A stretch of DNA of 64,000 nt, taken from positions 284,177-348,176 of the forward strand of contig NZ_FOPJ01000001.1 of assembly GCF_900113445.1 (NCBI RefSeq). The letters are read 5' to 3'. The notes beneath the pieces are model-generated. The model worked only from the letters and a program-made list of their open reading frames with translations. It searched no databases and was not told the origin of the DNA. Shown one piece after another: positions 52,813 to 61,821 of this stretch; position 1 is the first letter of the stretch; the number at the start of each line of letters is the position of its first letter. The position numbers were made by a program, and so were the translations under genes. The stretch is from Corynebacterium spheniscorum. GTDB taxonomy: Bacteria; Actinomycetota; Actinomycetes; Mycobacteriales; Mycobacteriaceae.

Positions 52813-54063
52813 ATGAGGATTCCGCACGTGACCGTGCTCAAGCACAATGGGTTTGGGCTTTTGGCTGCCAGCGCGTTGCTCTCGCGCTTTGGCGATATTA
52901 TCGCTGGCCTGGGTTTTGTGTATCTTGCCTACCGAATGACGGGCTCACAAAGCGCCACCACAGGTGTCGCCCTTGCTGAGGTCATCCCCTATCTCCTCTT
53001 CGGCTTACTCGGCGGGATCATCAGCGATTCGCTCCCCAAACTGCGGGTCATGCAGGCAGCAAATTGGTACCGCGCCGGCTTAGAATTCATAGCGGTCATC
53101 CTGCTATTGACCCACTCCATGCCCTACCTGGGCGTGGTGATTATCCCCTTTTTCATCCAACTAGGCGGGGTGGTTTATAACCCCTGTAGCCGCGCCGCGG
53201 TGGTGGCCATCGTGGATAAAGATCAACGCGTCGCCGCCAATTCGGTCATGTCCATGATCGAAAACCTCACCGCAATCATCGCCCCACTTCTTGCCAGCTC
53301 ACTTCTTCTCTTCGGCGATGTTCTATGGCTCTTCTTCCTCCTCGATGCCCTCACCTTCGTCATCGGTGCGCTGCTACTTAGACGCTTAGGGCGCATCACT
53401 ACCGGAGTGGATGTCGTAACCACCTCGGATACTGAGGAATCAACCAGCGTTGTGCCCTTAGCGTGGCGCAGGATCACACTATTTTGGGGCGACGTCGCTA
53501 CCAGCCGCACCCTCATCCTGCTTTTCGTCTCCACCTTCTTCGCCGTTTTCTGCGGCAAATGGGCCTGGCAAATGGGCGTGCTTTTCATTAGCCTCCCACA
53601 CCCTCAAGACTCCACCTGGTTTTATTCCACCATGTTGGCCACCTACGCGCTGGCCGGGATCATCGCCAGTTTGACTCTGCCCACAATCATCACGCAGCTC
53701 ACGCTTCGCCACTACCGACTCGCCGTCATCGTCTGGAGCCTCGGCTTCCTCATCATCGGGCTAGCCCCACACAAAGCAGTGGTCGCTCTAGGAGTCATCG
53801 TCTTAGGAATCGGCGTGAGCGTGGCCTCCCAATCCCGAGCATTTCTACTCCAACACCATGTGCCGCGCTGGGCCATCGGCCAGGGCTTCGCAGCGGCTGC
53901 CGTTTTGCTCTACCTCGCAGATTTCCTCAGCCTCTCCATTTTCGGTGGAGTCAACACCGCCATCGGGGTGCGGCCCACGGTCATCCTCTGCGGCGCGGCG
54001 ATGCTCTGCTCCCTACCACTGGCCGCCCTCATCGGCCGCGCAATCACCACAAAAGTCCGTTAA
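52813..54063 (+). CDS. MFS transporter, probable drug exporter
   Basis: 416 residues, about twelve membrane helices. The N-terminal half shows LLAASALLSRFGDIIAGLGFVYLAYRMTGS and LLFGLLGGIISDSLPKLRVM, the loop 2-3 region of MFS exporters, and later NPCSRAAVVAIVDKDQRVAANSVMSMIENLTAIIAP, typical of the MefA/TetV-like (DHA3) group. A role in efflux is family-based; the substrate is unknown. It starts 64 bp after the frameshifted reductase. Confidence 0.85.
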   Translation: MRIPHVTVLKHNGFGLLAASALLSRFGDIIAGLGFVYLAYRMTGSQSATTGVALAEVIPYLLFGLLGGIISDSLPKLRVMQAANWYRAGLEFIAVILLLTHSMPYLGVVIIPFFIQLGGVVYNPCSRAAVVAIVDKDQRVAANSVMSMIENLTAIIAPLLASSLLLFGDVLWLFFLLDALTFVIGALLLRRLGRITTGVDVVTTSDTEESTSVVPLAWRRITLFWGDVATSRTLILLFVSTFFAVFCGKWAWQMGVLFISLPHPQDSTWFYSTMLATYALAGIIASLTLPTIITQLTLRHYRLAVIVWSLGFLIIGLAPHKAVVALGVIVLGIGVSVASQSRAFLLQHHVPRWAIGQGFAAAAVLLYLADFLSLSIFGGVNTAIGVRPTVILCGAAMLCSLPLAALIGRAITTKVR

Positions 54064-54172
54064 CGCTGGGGAAGAGCTTTATTCGAGATCGACACAACAG
54101 GCTCGCACACAGCTATGAAGGATGTGCGCGGGCCTGGGGTTTGCCGCACCTTAAAGTGCTTCGACGATCTCG

Positions 54173-55009
54173 CTAGGAATCAGCCTTAAAGACCTGGTCA
54201 AAGAACTCTTGGAGGGCGTTATTGAAGGCTTCAGTGGCCGTGAGCATGGGCATATGCACCACCCCATCAATCACCACTTGGCGAGCATTGGGATTCTTCG
54301 ATTCCAGGTACTCGTAGATCTTGGACAGTGACTTGGGAAAATCATCGGAACCGCGGACCAAGAGCATGGGTGGGTTGCCAGGATATTCCTCAATATCGTG
54401 GACTTCTTTAAAGGCGCTAAAGCCCAGGCTTAGGAAGACTTTGCGGCCGGAGGAGTAGATGCCGTCTGCGACTTCCTTGCGCACCTCGGGATCATGGGAG
54501 CAGGCTTTGCCCGACATTTTGCTCATCATCCCCCAGGGAATGAAGCGGTAGATGAAGGCGGAGGATTTCTGTGCGATCACCTCACCCTTGGGGCGTACGC
54601 GGTGCTGTCCCCAGGTGCCGATAATGACCAAACCGGCAACGCGATCGGGGTTAAGCAGGGTGTATTCCTGCATGGGGTTACCACCCCAGGAGTGCCCAAC
54701 CAGGATGGCTTTGTCGATACCGAAGTGCTCATAGATGGCGTCGATATCATTGACCGCACCCCAGAAATCTGGTGGGGAATCGGTGGTCATCTCCGAGGCA
54801 CCTTGGCCGCGGATATCCACGAAGACGAGGTCATAGTCTTTAAAGGCCTCGTATTGTTCCCGCCAGAGGTCTTTATTTCCGCAGGCACCGTGGTAGAAAA
54901 TCACCCACTGTGGTGCTACGCCATCCCGATGTTCAGCCGGGCGATGATAGACCCGCAAATTCACATCAGGCAGTTCAATAGTTTCACCTTGAAGCCAATC
55001 GTTTTGCAT
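54173..55009 (-). CDS. Alpha/beta-hydrolase
   Basis: 278 residues. HGxCG oxyanion region (VIFYHGACGNKDLW, about residues 34-47), DLVFVDIRGQGAS, the nucleophile elbow ILVGHSWGG (Ser about 107), a cap region, then LLVRGSDDFPKS (acid) and DGVVHMPMLTATEAF (His about 254). It is a soluble hydrolase of unspecified esterase or lactonase type. It converges with the MFS gene. Confidence 0.85.
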   Translation of the reverse strand: MQNDWLQGETIELPDVNLRVYHRPAEHRDGVAPQWVIFYHGACGNKDLWREQYEAFKDYDLVFVDIRGQGASEMTTDSPPDFWGAVNDIDAIYEHFGIDKAILVGHSWGGNPMQEYTLLNPDRVAGLVIIGTWGQHRVRPKGEVIAQKSSAFIYRFIPWGMMSKMSGKACSHDPEVRKEVADGIYSSGRKVFLSLGFSAFKEVHDIEEYPGNPPMLLVRGSDDFPKSLSKIYEYLESKNPNARQVVIDGVVHMPMLTATEAFNNALQEFFDQVFKADS

Positions 55010-55183
55010 AGGCTCACCTTACACCTCAGTTGGCGAAGTTACATAGGGCGTTTTTGTGATTGGCTTCATCTCGCCAAGGTGAATTCCACGGGCTACCCGC
55101 GTGTGTCGCAGCAAATCGGCGCGGCATAGCGCACACCCTGCGCGCACGCGGGGATGAATCAGTGCCAGGCGCGGGGCGCTAGG

Positions 55184-55199
55184 TCTCGGGGAAGCTAAA
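55184..55199. repeat. Shared 16-mer TCTCGGGGAAGCTAAA, copy 2
   Basis: Exact match to 28713-28728; lies directly after the HTH gene stop. Confidence 0.6.
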
Positions 55200-55202
55200 A
55201 CT

Positions 55203-55445
55203 TTAGGCGTTGGCGTCTTCGGGCTGGCGACTACGGCCAGGGGAACCGGGGCGTCCGGCGTGCCATTGTTTGATTTCCTCGGCGTCCCAGAGAGGCTTGC
55301 CGCCCCATTGGACCACGGGGTTTGGGGTGCGGCCGGTGGAGTAATACGTCCGCCAGGTGCTGGGCCGGATATCGCAGAACTCTGCGCAATCGTCGATGCG
55401 CCAAAGCTCAGCGCCGGTGGTCTTGTCGATGATCATCGGTTCCAT
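55203..55445 (-). CDS. Small helix-turn-helix DNA-binding protein (AlpA/MerR-like)
   Basis: 80 residues: WRIDDCAEFCDIRPSTWRTYYSTGRTPNPVVQWGGKPLWDAEEIKQWHAGRPG is a winged-helix excisionase/MerR-type DNA-binding fold, with a basic Pro/Arg tail. Such proteins are regulators or excisionase-like; no phage gene is nearby. No strong ribosome site was identified before the ATG. Confidence 0.75.
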   Translation of the reverse strand: MEPMIIDKTTGAELWRIDDCAEFCDIRPSTWRTYYSTGRTPNPVVQWGGKPLWDAEEIKQWHAGRPGSPGRSRQPEDANA

Positions 55446-56000
55446 ATGGTTCCTGGTCCTCTTTTCATCAAGTTGCTTGCGAGGTGTGGGCGAGGATTCA
55501 CCGCGTTCGCATTTGATGCACGGTACTTTATATATCTTGCGCGCGGCCCGGAACGTTTCGCATCTGGTGCTGAAAAGTGCATAGAGTGCAGAATTCTGGG
55601 CCCAGCATGGTGGTGTGTGGGGATGAAAGCTACAGTTCAGGGGTGTGATCTGGCGGGCAGGATACTAGCTGGGGGAGGGGGAGTTTCAGGTGGGTGCCCC
55701 ATGGGGTAGGTAGTCTACCCAAAGAAGTTTGTGAGCAGAAACTAGGCTATTGGGAATGCGCTTTGGGTGGTGAATCCAATAAGTGGGTTAAATCTCTTCC
55801 AATCGCGCGGGAATGAGGGTACACTAACTGCTAAAACAAAGGCTGCGGTAGGAAGGTTCTTGATATTGAGGCTCCTGCGAAGCGCTTGAGGGTTCTGTGA
55901 ATTCTTAGACGCTTGCCAATCACCAGGTAATTCCCGCGCATATCGACAGCAACCGCGCGGATTCCTACCCACGGGACTCTATTTAAGGGAGTGTGTAGTG
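55446..56000. other. Intergenic region with one inverted repeat
   Basis: 555 bp without a supported gene. GGGTAG-GTAGT-CTACCC (55704-55720) is a perfect 6-bp inverted repeat. The right half is AT-rich, probably the promoter of the following gene. Confidence 0.5.
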
Positions 56001-56336
56001 ATGGGTGATTCCTTGAGGCGAGCCGCGGAGCGTGTCCGCACAGTAAGGCGCCAACCCCAATCAGTTGAAGTATGCATGCCGACCGGCGGCGGGCCGACGA
56101 TCGTATTTGATGGGCTGCGTAAAGCCCGGAAGCAGTCCAGGTATCTCGTGGTTGACCTGCATTATTGCGAGGTGCCCTTGGAGGAAGTTCGGGAGCAAAT
56201 CCTGGATGCCATGCGAGCTTTCCCCGACATTATCGAGGTGACCTTGGTAGCCAAGGAGGAAGCTCGAGCACCTGAACCTGAGTTAGCTGAGGTGGGAGCG
56301 CCGATTGGTGCTGGAGGCGGGCGAGCCATAGCCTAA
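56001..56336 (+). CDS. Hypothetical small protein
   Basis: 111 residues from ATG 56001 (a GTG immediately before is possible), preceded by AAGGGAG at some distance. Basic N-terminus (LRRAAERVRTVRRQ), then VCMPTGGGPTIVFDGLRKARKQSRYLVVDLHYCEVPLEEVREQILDAMRAFPDIIEVTLVAKEE, an alpha/beta pattern, and a Gly/Ala/Glu-rich tail. No family recognised. It precedes the DoxX-like gene by 17 bp and may share its transcript. Confidence 0.6.
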   Translation: MGDSLRRAAERVRTVRRQPQSVEVCMPTGGGPTIVFDGLRKARKQSRYLVVDLHYCEVPLEEVREQILDAMRAFPDIIEVTLVAKEEARAPEPELAEVGAPIGAGGGRAIA

Positions 56337-56353
56337 ACGCTTAATCTGGAGCT

Positions 56354-56731
56354 ATGGCTATCACTCTGATCCCCTCCCGGAAAGTGCTCAGCGGCATCCT
56401 CATTGGAGCGGGTGCGCTGCACTTCCTTAAACCCGAGCCCTTTGATTCGATTGTGCCCAGCTGGGTGCCGGGGACGCCGCGGCAGGCGACCCTGGTGTCT
56501 GGGCTAGCTGAGCTGCTGATTGGCGCCGGATTAATGAACCCGAAAAGCAGAAAGGCGGCTGCGTATAGTGCAGCCGCCCTTTTTGCTGCCGTGTTCCCCG
56601 CGAATGTGGAGATGGCACGGCAATGGCAAGCCGAAAAGCGCGAACCCCTGTACTTGGCGATCGCTTATGGCCGTTTACCTTTGCAGATCCCGCTGATCCA
56701 ATCGGCTTTAAGGATTGCGAAGGAGAGCTAG
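56354..56731 (+). CDS. DoxX/MauE-like membrane protein
   Basis: 125 residues with four hydrophobic stretches: KVLSGILIGAGALHFLKPEPFDSIVPSWVPG, LVSGLAELLIGAGLM, AAAYSAAALFAAVFPANVEM and LYLAIAYGRLPLQIPLIQSAL. This is the pattern of DoxX-family proteins, some of which act in thiol or sulfur homeostasis. It is convergent with the CstR-like gene, 18 bp apart; a shared sulfur role is possible but unproven. Confidence 0.75.
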   Translation: MAITLIPSRKVLSGILIGAGALHFLKPEPFDSIVPSWVPGTPRQATLVSGLAELLIGAGLMNPKSRKAAAYSAAALFAAVFPANVEMARQWQAEKREPLYLAIAYGRLPLQIPLIQSALRIAKES

Positions 56732-56749
56732 CGCTTAGGTCGGGGCGGC

Positions 56750-57013
56750 CTAGGCCAAAGAGAGGAACATTTTGACCATGGCCTCTTCATCCAAAGTGTC
56801 CGCAGCGCCGGGCTGAGTAAAACACTTCTTCATCCCACCGGCGACCACCAGGTAGCCCACCCGGTCAATGGCCTTGGAGGCTGCGGAGAGCTGGGTGACG
56901 ACCTTTTGGCAGTCCTCGCCCTCTTCCATCATGCGAATGACGGCATCGAGTTGTCCGCGGGCGCGCTTTAATCGAGCGATCGCGGGTTTGAGATCGGTTG
57001 GGTCAAGTTGCAT
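56750..57013 (-). CDS. CsoR-family repressor, persulfide-sensing CstR type
   Basis: 87 residues, the all-helical CsoR/RcnR fold (LKPAIARLKRARGQLDAVIRMMEEGEDCQKVVTQLSAASKAIDRVGYLVV). The two cysteines Cys35 and Cys64 are 29 apart, as in CstR. The His that copper-sensing CsoR has four residues before the second Cys is Gly60 here. That favours a persulfide sensor over a copper sensor. It is the last gene of a leftward operon with a CoA-disulfide reductase-rhodanese, again as for CstR systems. Its likely operator is at 59123. Confidence 0.85.
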   Translation of the reverse strand: MQLDPTDLKPAIARLKRARGQLDAVIRMMEEGEDCQKVVTQLSAASKAIDRVGYLVVAGGMKKCFTQPGAADTLDEEAMVKMFLSLA

Positions 57014-57126
57014 GACAGCCCAGGTCCTTCTTTATCCGTGGTGCGTAAGGGGTGTGAACGCGTCCGGGGGTGTGATCGGTGTAGCAGCGCCGCCTGGCTT
57101 GTGGCTAGGACAGCGCTGCCGAAATT

Positions 57127-58803
57127 TTAGTCAGAATGATATGCGCGCTGAGCAAAGCTCCACGTCAGATAACCACCATCCAAGTTCGCCACCTGCTTCA
57201 TGCCGAGGTTCTCGAGGAGGGTGCGGGCGACGTGACCGCGCAAACCAACCTGGCAGCTAACAATAGTGGGGGTGTCCCCCAATTCTTGATAGCGCTCGCG
57301 CAGAGAATCCAAGGGGATATTAATGGCACCTGGGATGGAACCGTTTTGCACTTCCTCCGGATTGCGAACATCGACGAGCTGCCAGCCTTCTTCCATCTGC
57401 TTCGGCAGCTCATGCCACTGCACGGTCTTTTCACCATTGAGAGCATTGTCGTCGATGAAGCCCGCCATATTAACGGGGTCCTTCGCGGAACCGAATTGCG
57501 GGGCGTAGGCAAGCTCCAGGTCCGCTAGGTCAGCGGCCTTCAAGCCACCGCGCATCGCGGTAGCGATGACATCAATGCGCTTATCGGCACCGTCTTCGCC
57601 CACAGCCTGGGCCCCCAGAATCTCATCGGTATCAGCGTCGATCACCAATTTGAGGTGCAGTTGGCAAGCCCCGGGGTAGTAGCCAGCATGGTTGGCTGGG
57701 TGCAGGTGGATGATGCGCAGATTGCGGTCGGTGGTGCGAGCACGCTTCTCATTCCACCCCACAGTTGCTGCGGAAATGCCGAAGAGCCCCACGATTGCGG
57801 TACCCAAGGTGCCTGCGCGTTGAGCGCCTTCACGGCCGGCAATAATGTCGGCGACCAGGCGTCCGTGGCGGTTGGCGGTTTGGGCCAGCGGTACCAGGGT
57901 GTCCTCGCCGGAGATGCCATCACGCTTTTCCGCGGCATCGCCGATAGCGAAAATCGCCGGATCATTGGTGCGCAGCTGCTCATCGACCTTGATGCCACCG
58001 CGCTCACCGATCTCGAGTCCAGCTTCCTTGGCCAACTCATTGGCAGGGCGAACACCAATCGCAGCGACCACAATGTCGGAATAGAGGATGCGACCATCAG
58101 CGAGCTCGACGGCGTCTTCTCGAATATCGATAGTGTCAGCCTGGGTAATGACGCTCACGCCATTATCGCGGAGACGCTGAGTGACAATGGCAGCCATTTC
58201 TGGATCCAGGGGAGCCAGAATCTGCGGAGCGCGCTCTAAGACAGTGACATTGAGGCCACGCTCCGCCATATTTTCGGCTAACTCCAGCCCAATAAAACCG
58301 CCACCAATGAGCACCGCGTGACGAGTGGAGTCATCGATAGCAGCCATGATCTCATCGAGATCTTCCACGGTGCGCAAGGTCAGAGCCCGCTCAATGCCGG
58401 GGATTGGTGGTAGCACCGGGACCGCGCCAGGGGAGAGCACCAGGGTGTCATATTCCTGGGTGTAGGTTTCGCCACTGAGCTCATTGCGAACCTCAACCGT
58501 TTTATTCTCACGGTCAATTGCAGTGACGCGAGTATTGACTCGGACGTCTAAATTGAAGCGAGCCTTGAGAGATTCTGGGGTTTGAAGCAGGAGAGATTGA
58601 CGCTCTGGGATGGTGCCGGAGACGTGGTAGGGCAAACCGCAGTTTGCGAAACTCACATGGCCGGAAGCCTCAAAGACGATGATATTGCGCTGTTCATCGC
58701 GGCGACGCAGGCGAGTTGCGGTAGACATTCCGCCTGCAACACCGCCCACAATCACAGTTGTTTTGGTCTTCTGATCAGTGGATTGAGCTTGTGCAGAGGT
58801 CAT
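57127..58803 (-). CDS. CoA-disulfide reductase fused to a rhodanese domain
   Basis: 558 residues from ATG 58803 (GGAG 6 nt ahead; a TTG four codons upstream is unlikely). FAD-binding TVIVGGVAGGMSTATRLRR at the N-terminus, the CoADR active Cys in SFANCGLPY (Cys55), the NAD-binding HAVLIGGGFIGLELAENM, FAIGDAA, and a dimerisation domain. From about residue 455 a rhodanese domain follows with catalytic Cys517 in IVSCQVGLRGH. CoADR-Rhd enzymes reduce CoA persulfide/disulfide and polysulfides in the cytoplasm. Middle gene of a three-gene operon. Confidence 0.92.
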   Translation of the reverse strand: MTSAQAQSTDQKTKTTVIVGGVAGGMSTATRLRRRDEQRNIIVFEASGHVSFANCGLPYHVSGTIPERQSLLLQTPESLKARFNLDVRVNTRVTAIDRENKTVEVRNELSGETYTQEYDTLVLSPGAVPVLPPIPGIERALTLRTVEDLDEIMAAIDDSTRHAVLIGGGFIGLELAENMAERGLNVTVLERAPQILAPLDPEMAAIVTQRLRDNGVSVITQADTIDIREDAVELADGRILYSDIVVAAIGVRPANELAKEAGLEIGERGGIKVDEQLRTNDPAIFAIGDAAEKRDGISGEDTLVPLAQTANRHGRLVADIIAGREGAQRAGTLGTAIVGLFGISAATVGWNEKRARTTDRNLRIIHLHPANHAGYYPGACQLHLKLVIDADTDEILGAQAVGEDGADKRIDVIATAMRGGLKAADLADLELAYAPQFGSAKDPVNMAGFIDDNALNGEKTVQWHELPKQMEEGWQLVDVRNPEEVQNGSIPGAINIPLDSLRERYQELGDTPTIVSCQVGLRGHVARTLLENLGMKQVANLDGGYLTWSFAQRAYHSD

Positions 58804-58854
58804 GTATTGCTCCAAAGCGTGGGGGAGGGAAGGACTATCGATGAAGGTGCGGGC

Positions 58855-59016
58855 TTAGTTGCCGAAGAGGCGGGCGAAGAAACCGCCCGAAGACTTCTCT
58901 CGCGGGCAGGTGCACCATTGCCCCTTGGGTACCTGCGCTTTGACCTGGTCGATGTGCTGGCCGCAGCCAGCCCAGGTGGTCTTTCCACATTTCTTGCAAC
59001 GAACCGGACGGCACAT
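58855..59016 (-). CDS. Small cysteine-rich (zinc-ribbon-like) protein
   Basis: 53 residues from ATG 59016, with AAGGAG 8 nt ahead. MCRPVRCKKCGKTTWAGCG has C-x4-C-x2-C and a further Cys, and QWCTCPREK a second pair, so one or two metal sites are likely; the tail GGFFARLFGN is hydrophobic. The longer open frame upstream carries no family features and is excluded. First gene of the operon with CoADR-rhodanese and the CstR-like repressor, so a thiol or persulfide role is inferred. The gene is easily missed. Confidence 0.75.
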   Translation of the reverse strand: MCRPVRCKKCGKTTWAGCGQHIDQVKAQVPKGQWCTCPREKSSGGFFARLFGN

Positions 59017-59122
59017 GAGGCAGTCTCCTTCAATCAGATTTCTAATGAGTAGTGCTGGGGTATAGGAGGGGCACGTACTACTCAGCCTTGATGATCTATC
59101 TGTACGTACACTGCGCCTCACT

Positions 59123-59138
59123 ATACCCCCCGGGGTAT
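59123..59138 (-). promoter_or_regulatory. CsoR/CstR-type operator
   Basis: ATACCCC-CC-GGGGTAT, a perfect 7-2-7 palindrome of the class bound by CsoR-family repressors, 107 bp before the first gene of the operon that encodes such a repressor. The divergent siderophore gene shares this region. Confidence 0.75.
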
Positions 59139-59348
59139 CGTATCTCAAAACGTCGGGAATGTGAAACGATTTAGTAAAATAACGCTTGAGGTGGACTTTT
59201 CCGATAGTTAGGTTATTGGGGGTAACTATTTTAGGTGATATATGCCACATAGGCTAGGCAAATATAGCCCGATAGGTATGGTGGCTGCGCAGGAGTGCGT
59301 TGAACCCCCTCGGCGCAAAACCTCCCACGTTGAAGTGAAAGGACTTTT
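59139..59348. other. Promoter region of the siderophore-binding gene
   Basis: 210 bp, AT-rich in the middle. It contains TTAGGTTA (59208-59215), a half-match to the DtxR consensus, and GGCTA...TAGCC (around 59251) as an inverted repeat. Neither gives a full 19-bp DtxR box, so iron control is suspected, not shown. Confidence 0.4.
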
Positions 59349-60446
59349 ATGGCTTCCTCACACCGTCTGGGATCTGTGCGCACCAAGCATATGGGTGCTG
59401 GAGTGATCGCCCTGGTGACTTCCACCGCTTTGATTCTCACCGGCTGCAGCAGCTCTGGTGATGACGCTAAGGACAAAGATAAAGAAAGCACGACCACCAC
59501 GTCCGCGGCTGAAAGTAGCGAAGCGGAGTCCAGCAGCGCCGACTCCACGGCTGCCGCCTCTTCCACCATCACGATTAAGGACACGGAAGGTGAGCAGGAA
59601 GTTAAGTTGCCGGTGGAGCGCGTTGCGGTTACCGACAACCGTGCCTTCGCGGTTCTCGATGAGTGGGGTGTTGATCTCGTAGCTGCACCGAAGGGACTCA
59701 TCTCCCCAAATATCAAGCGTTATAAAGAGAACGACGATATTTTGGATGTGGGCATGCACTTTGAGCCCAACCTGGAGAACTTGGTTGCCGCCAAGCCCGA
59801 CCTGATCATCAACGGTCAGCGCTTCGCCAAGCAATATGACGAGATCAAGAAGCTCAACCCTGATACCCCGGTGGTTCAATTCAACGCCACTAAGAAAGAC
59901 GTTGATTTCGTAGAGACCATTCGGGATCAAGTTCTTGCGCTGGGCAAGATCTTCAACAAGGACTCCGATGCTGAAGCCATGGTCAAGGAATTCGATGACG
60001 CAGTCGAAAAGGCCAAGAAGGCCTATGACGGTGAGAAGACCGTGATGGCTGTCATTGTCGCCGGCGGCAAGATCATTTACATCAACCCGGGCAACGGTCG
60101 TACCTTGGGCCCGCTCTACGAGCTGCTCGGCCTGAAGCCGGCTCTTGAAGTTGAGGGTGCTAGTGCCGGTGCGCACGGCGATGACATCTCTGTGGAGGCC
60201 CTTGCTGAGGCCAACCCGGATATTCTCCTGGTGATGGACCGCGATGCTCCGCTGAACTCCGCCAAGAAGCCGGAATATGTCCCGGCTAAGAAGGCTATTG
60301 AGGAGTCCGATGCGCTGCAGAATGTCAACGCAGTTAAGAACGGTGCCATCTACTACGCACCGACGGATACCTACCTCAATGAGTCCGTGCCGCTGTACAT
60401 CGACATGCTGAACGGCATGGCCGATACCTTCAAGGCTGCTAAGTAA
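59349..60446 (+). CDS. Siderophore ABC transporter substrate-binding lipoprotein
   Basis: 365 residues. Lipoprotein signal peptide ending LTGC (Cys33), then an Asp/Lys/Glu/Ser-rich linker, then a FatB/CeuE/YclQ-type domain: VKLPVERVAVTDNRAFAVLDEWGVDLVAAPKGL, NLENLVAAKPDLIINGQRFAKQYDEIKKL, YINPGNGRTLGPLYELLGLKPALEVEG, NPDILLVMDRDAPLNSAKKPE. It binds catecholate-type ferric siderophores in relatives. AAAGGA precedes the ATG. The permease genes follow after a 322-bp gap. Confidence 0.9.
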   Translation: MASSHRLGSVRTKHMGAGVIALVTSTALILTGCSSSGDDAKDKDKESTTTTSAAESSEAESSSADSTAAASSTITIKDTEGEQEVKLPVERVAVTDNRAFAVLDEWGVDLVAAPKGLISPNIKRYKENDDILDVGMHFEPNLENLVAAKPDLIINGQRFAKQYDEIKKLNPDTPVVQFNATKKDVDFVETIRDQVLALGKIFNKDSDAEAMVKEFDDAVEKAKKAYDGEKTVMAVIVAGGKIIYINPGNGRTLGPLYELLGLKPALEVEGASAGAHGDDISVEALAEANPDILLVMDRDAPLNSAKKPEYVPAKKAIEESDALQNVNAVKNGAIYYAPTDTYLNESVPLYIDMLNGMADTFKAAK

Positions 60447-60768
60447 CCCAGCGCCTTAGGTCGCATGCGCCCCCAAGGGGTGAGCCCTTTGTTGCCAGAG
60501 AAGAAGAGACCTTGTTCAAAGGGATGCATTCTTCAGGCGCAAGAGCTCATTCCCTCGGGGGCGTAGCAGCGCGAGGGGGAGGCTCGCGGGGTGCAGCCAG
60601 CCGCAGCCAATCGCGTGAGGGTATAACCGCTCCGTGCAGGCGTAATCCCCGTGAGGGCATGGCCCACGCGCAGCTCCTTCGAAGCGCCCTTCCTCCTCAT
60701 CCCACACACTTGTAGTACCGCGAACCTCAAAGGACAGAACATGTCGTTATGGAGGCAAGACCACTGAC
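60447..60768. other. Long intercistronic gap in the siderophore operon
   Basis: 322 bp of GC-rich sequence. CCCTTTG...CAAAGGG can pair around 60488-60522. Three copies of a GTGAGGG/GCGAGGG motif recur with related flanks (GCGCGAGGGGGAGG, CGCGTGAGGG, CCGTGAGGG). No gene is supported. It may hold a regulatory RNA or a separate promoter for the permease genes. Confidence 0.5.
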
Positions 60769-61821
60769 ATGAGCAGTCAAACGACCGCAGTGCGTAGCTC
60801 CGAGAACCAACCCCAAACCGAAGGGCAAAGGAATACGCGACATGGAGTGTCCTGGGGCTGGTTCGCACTATCCGTGATTGTGGTGGGCGGACTACTCGTA
60901 CTATCTCTATTCACTGGTGAATACAGCCTCACCAAGAACGCCGATGGCTGGGATATGTTCGGCATCACGCGTGTGCCCCGGACCATCGCCTTAGTGCTCG
61001 CCGGAGCCGCCATGGCCATGTCCGGTCTGGTGATGCAGCTGCTTACCCAAAACCGCTTCGTTGAACCAAGTACTACTGGCACCACCGAGTGGGCTGGGTT
61101 GGGCCTATTAGTTGTGCTCTTCCTTTATCCCGAAGCTTCCATTTTGGGAAAGATGATGGCCGCGGTTACCGCCGCCTTTATCGGCACCGTAGTCTTCTTC
61201 CTCTTCCTTAGGCGGGTCTCGCTTAAAAGCTCCCTTATCGTGCCCATCGTCGGCATCATGCTCGGTGCCGTGGTCAGCGCCGTCTCTACATTCTTCGCAG
61301 TAGCCACCGGCATGCTAGAAACCCTGACCGTGTGGTTCGCCGGTTCCTTCACTGCCGCCATTCGCGGCCAGTACGAAGTGCTCTGGATCGTCCTTCTTGT
61401 GCTAGTTGGCGTATTTGTTACCGCCGACCGCATCACCGTCGCAGGCTTAGGCGAAGATGTGGCCACCAACATCGGCGTTAACTACAACCGGATGCTGCTA
61501 CTGGGCACCATCTTCGTGGCCCTGGCAGCCGGCGTGGTTACGGTCGCAGTCGGCAATCTTCCCTTCCTAGGCCTCATCGTCCCGAATATCGTCTCCTTGA
61601 TTCGCGGTGATGACCTGCGCAGTAACCTACCGTGGGTCTGCCTATTAGGTATTGGCATCGTCACTGTCTGCGACCTGATCGGTCGAACCATTATTAGCCC
61701 CTTCGAAGTGCCGGTCTCCGTGATTCTCGGTGTCATCGGTGCAACCGTCTTCGTCGTGCTGATCATCAAGAAACAAAATGCTGGAAATAACGCGCGAAGG
61801 AGGACAGCACGTTGTGGCTAA
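60769..61821 (+). CDS. Siderophore ABC permease, FatD/CeuB/YclN type
   Basis: 350 residues, about nine membrane helices, with FecCD signatures (ITRVPRTIALVLAGAAMAMSGLVMQLLTQNRFVEPSTTGTTEWAGLGLLVV, GNLPFLGLIVPNIVSLIRGDDLRSNLPW). GGAGG lies upstream of the ATG. It pairs with the next permease as a heterodimer. The end overlaps the next gene by 8 bp. Confidence 0.9.
   Translation: MSSQTTAVRSSENQPQTEGQRNTRHGVSWGWFALSVIVVGGLLVLSLFTGEYSLTKNADGWDMFGITRVPRTIALVLAGAAMAMSGLVMQLLTQNRFVEPSTTGTTEWAGLGLLVVLFLYPEASILGKMMAAVTAAFIGTVVFFLFLRRVSLKSSLIVPIVGIMLGAVVSAVSTFFAVATGMLETLTVWFAGSFTAAIRGQYEVLWIVLLVLVGVFVTADRITVAGLGEDVATNIGVNYNRMLLLGTIFVALAAGVVTVAVGNLPFLGLIVPNIVSLIRGDDLRSNLPWVCLLGIGIVTVCDLIGRTIISPFEVPVSVILGVIGATVFVVLIIKKQNAGNNARRRTARCG

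Noticed and set aside
59208..59228. DtxR box before the siderophore-binding gene
   Set aside because: Only the left half (TTAGGTTA) fits; the right half does not match the 19-bp consensus.
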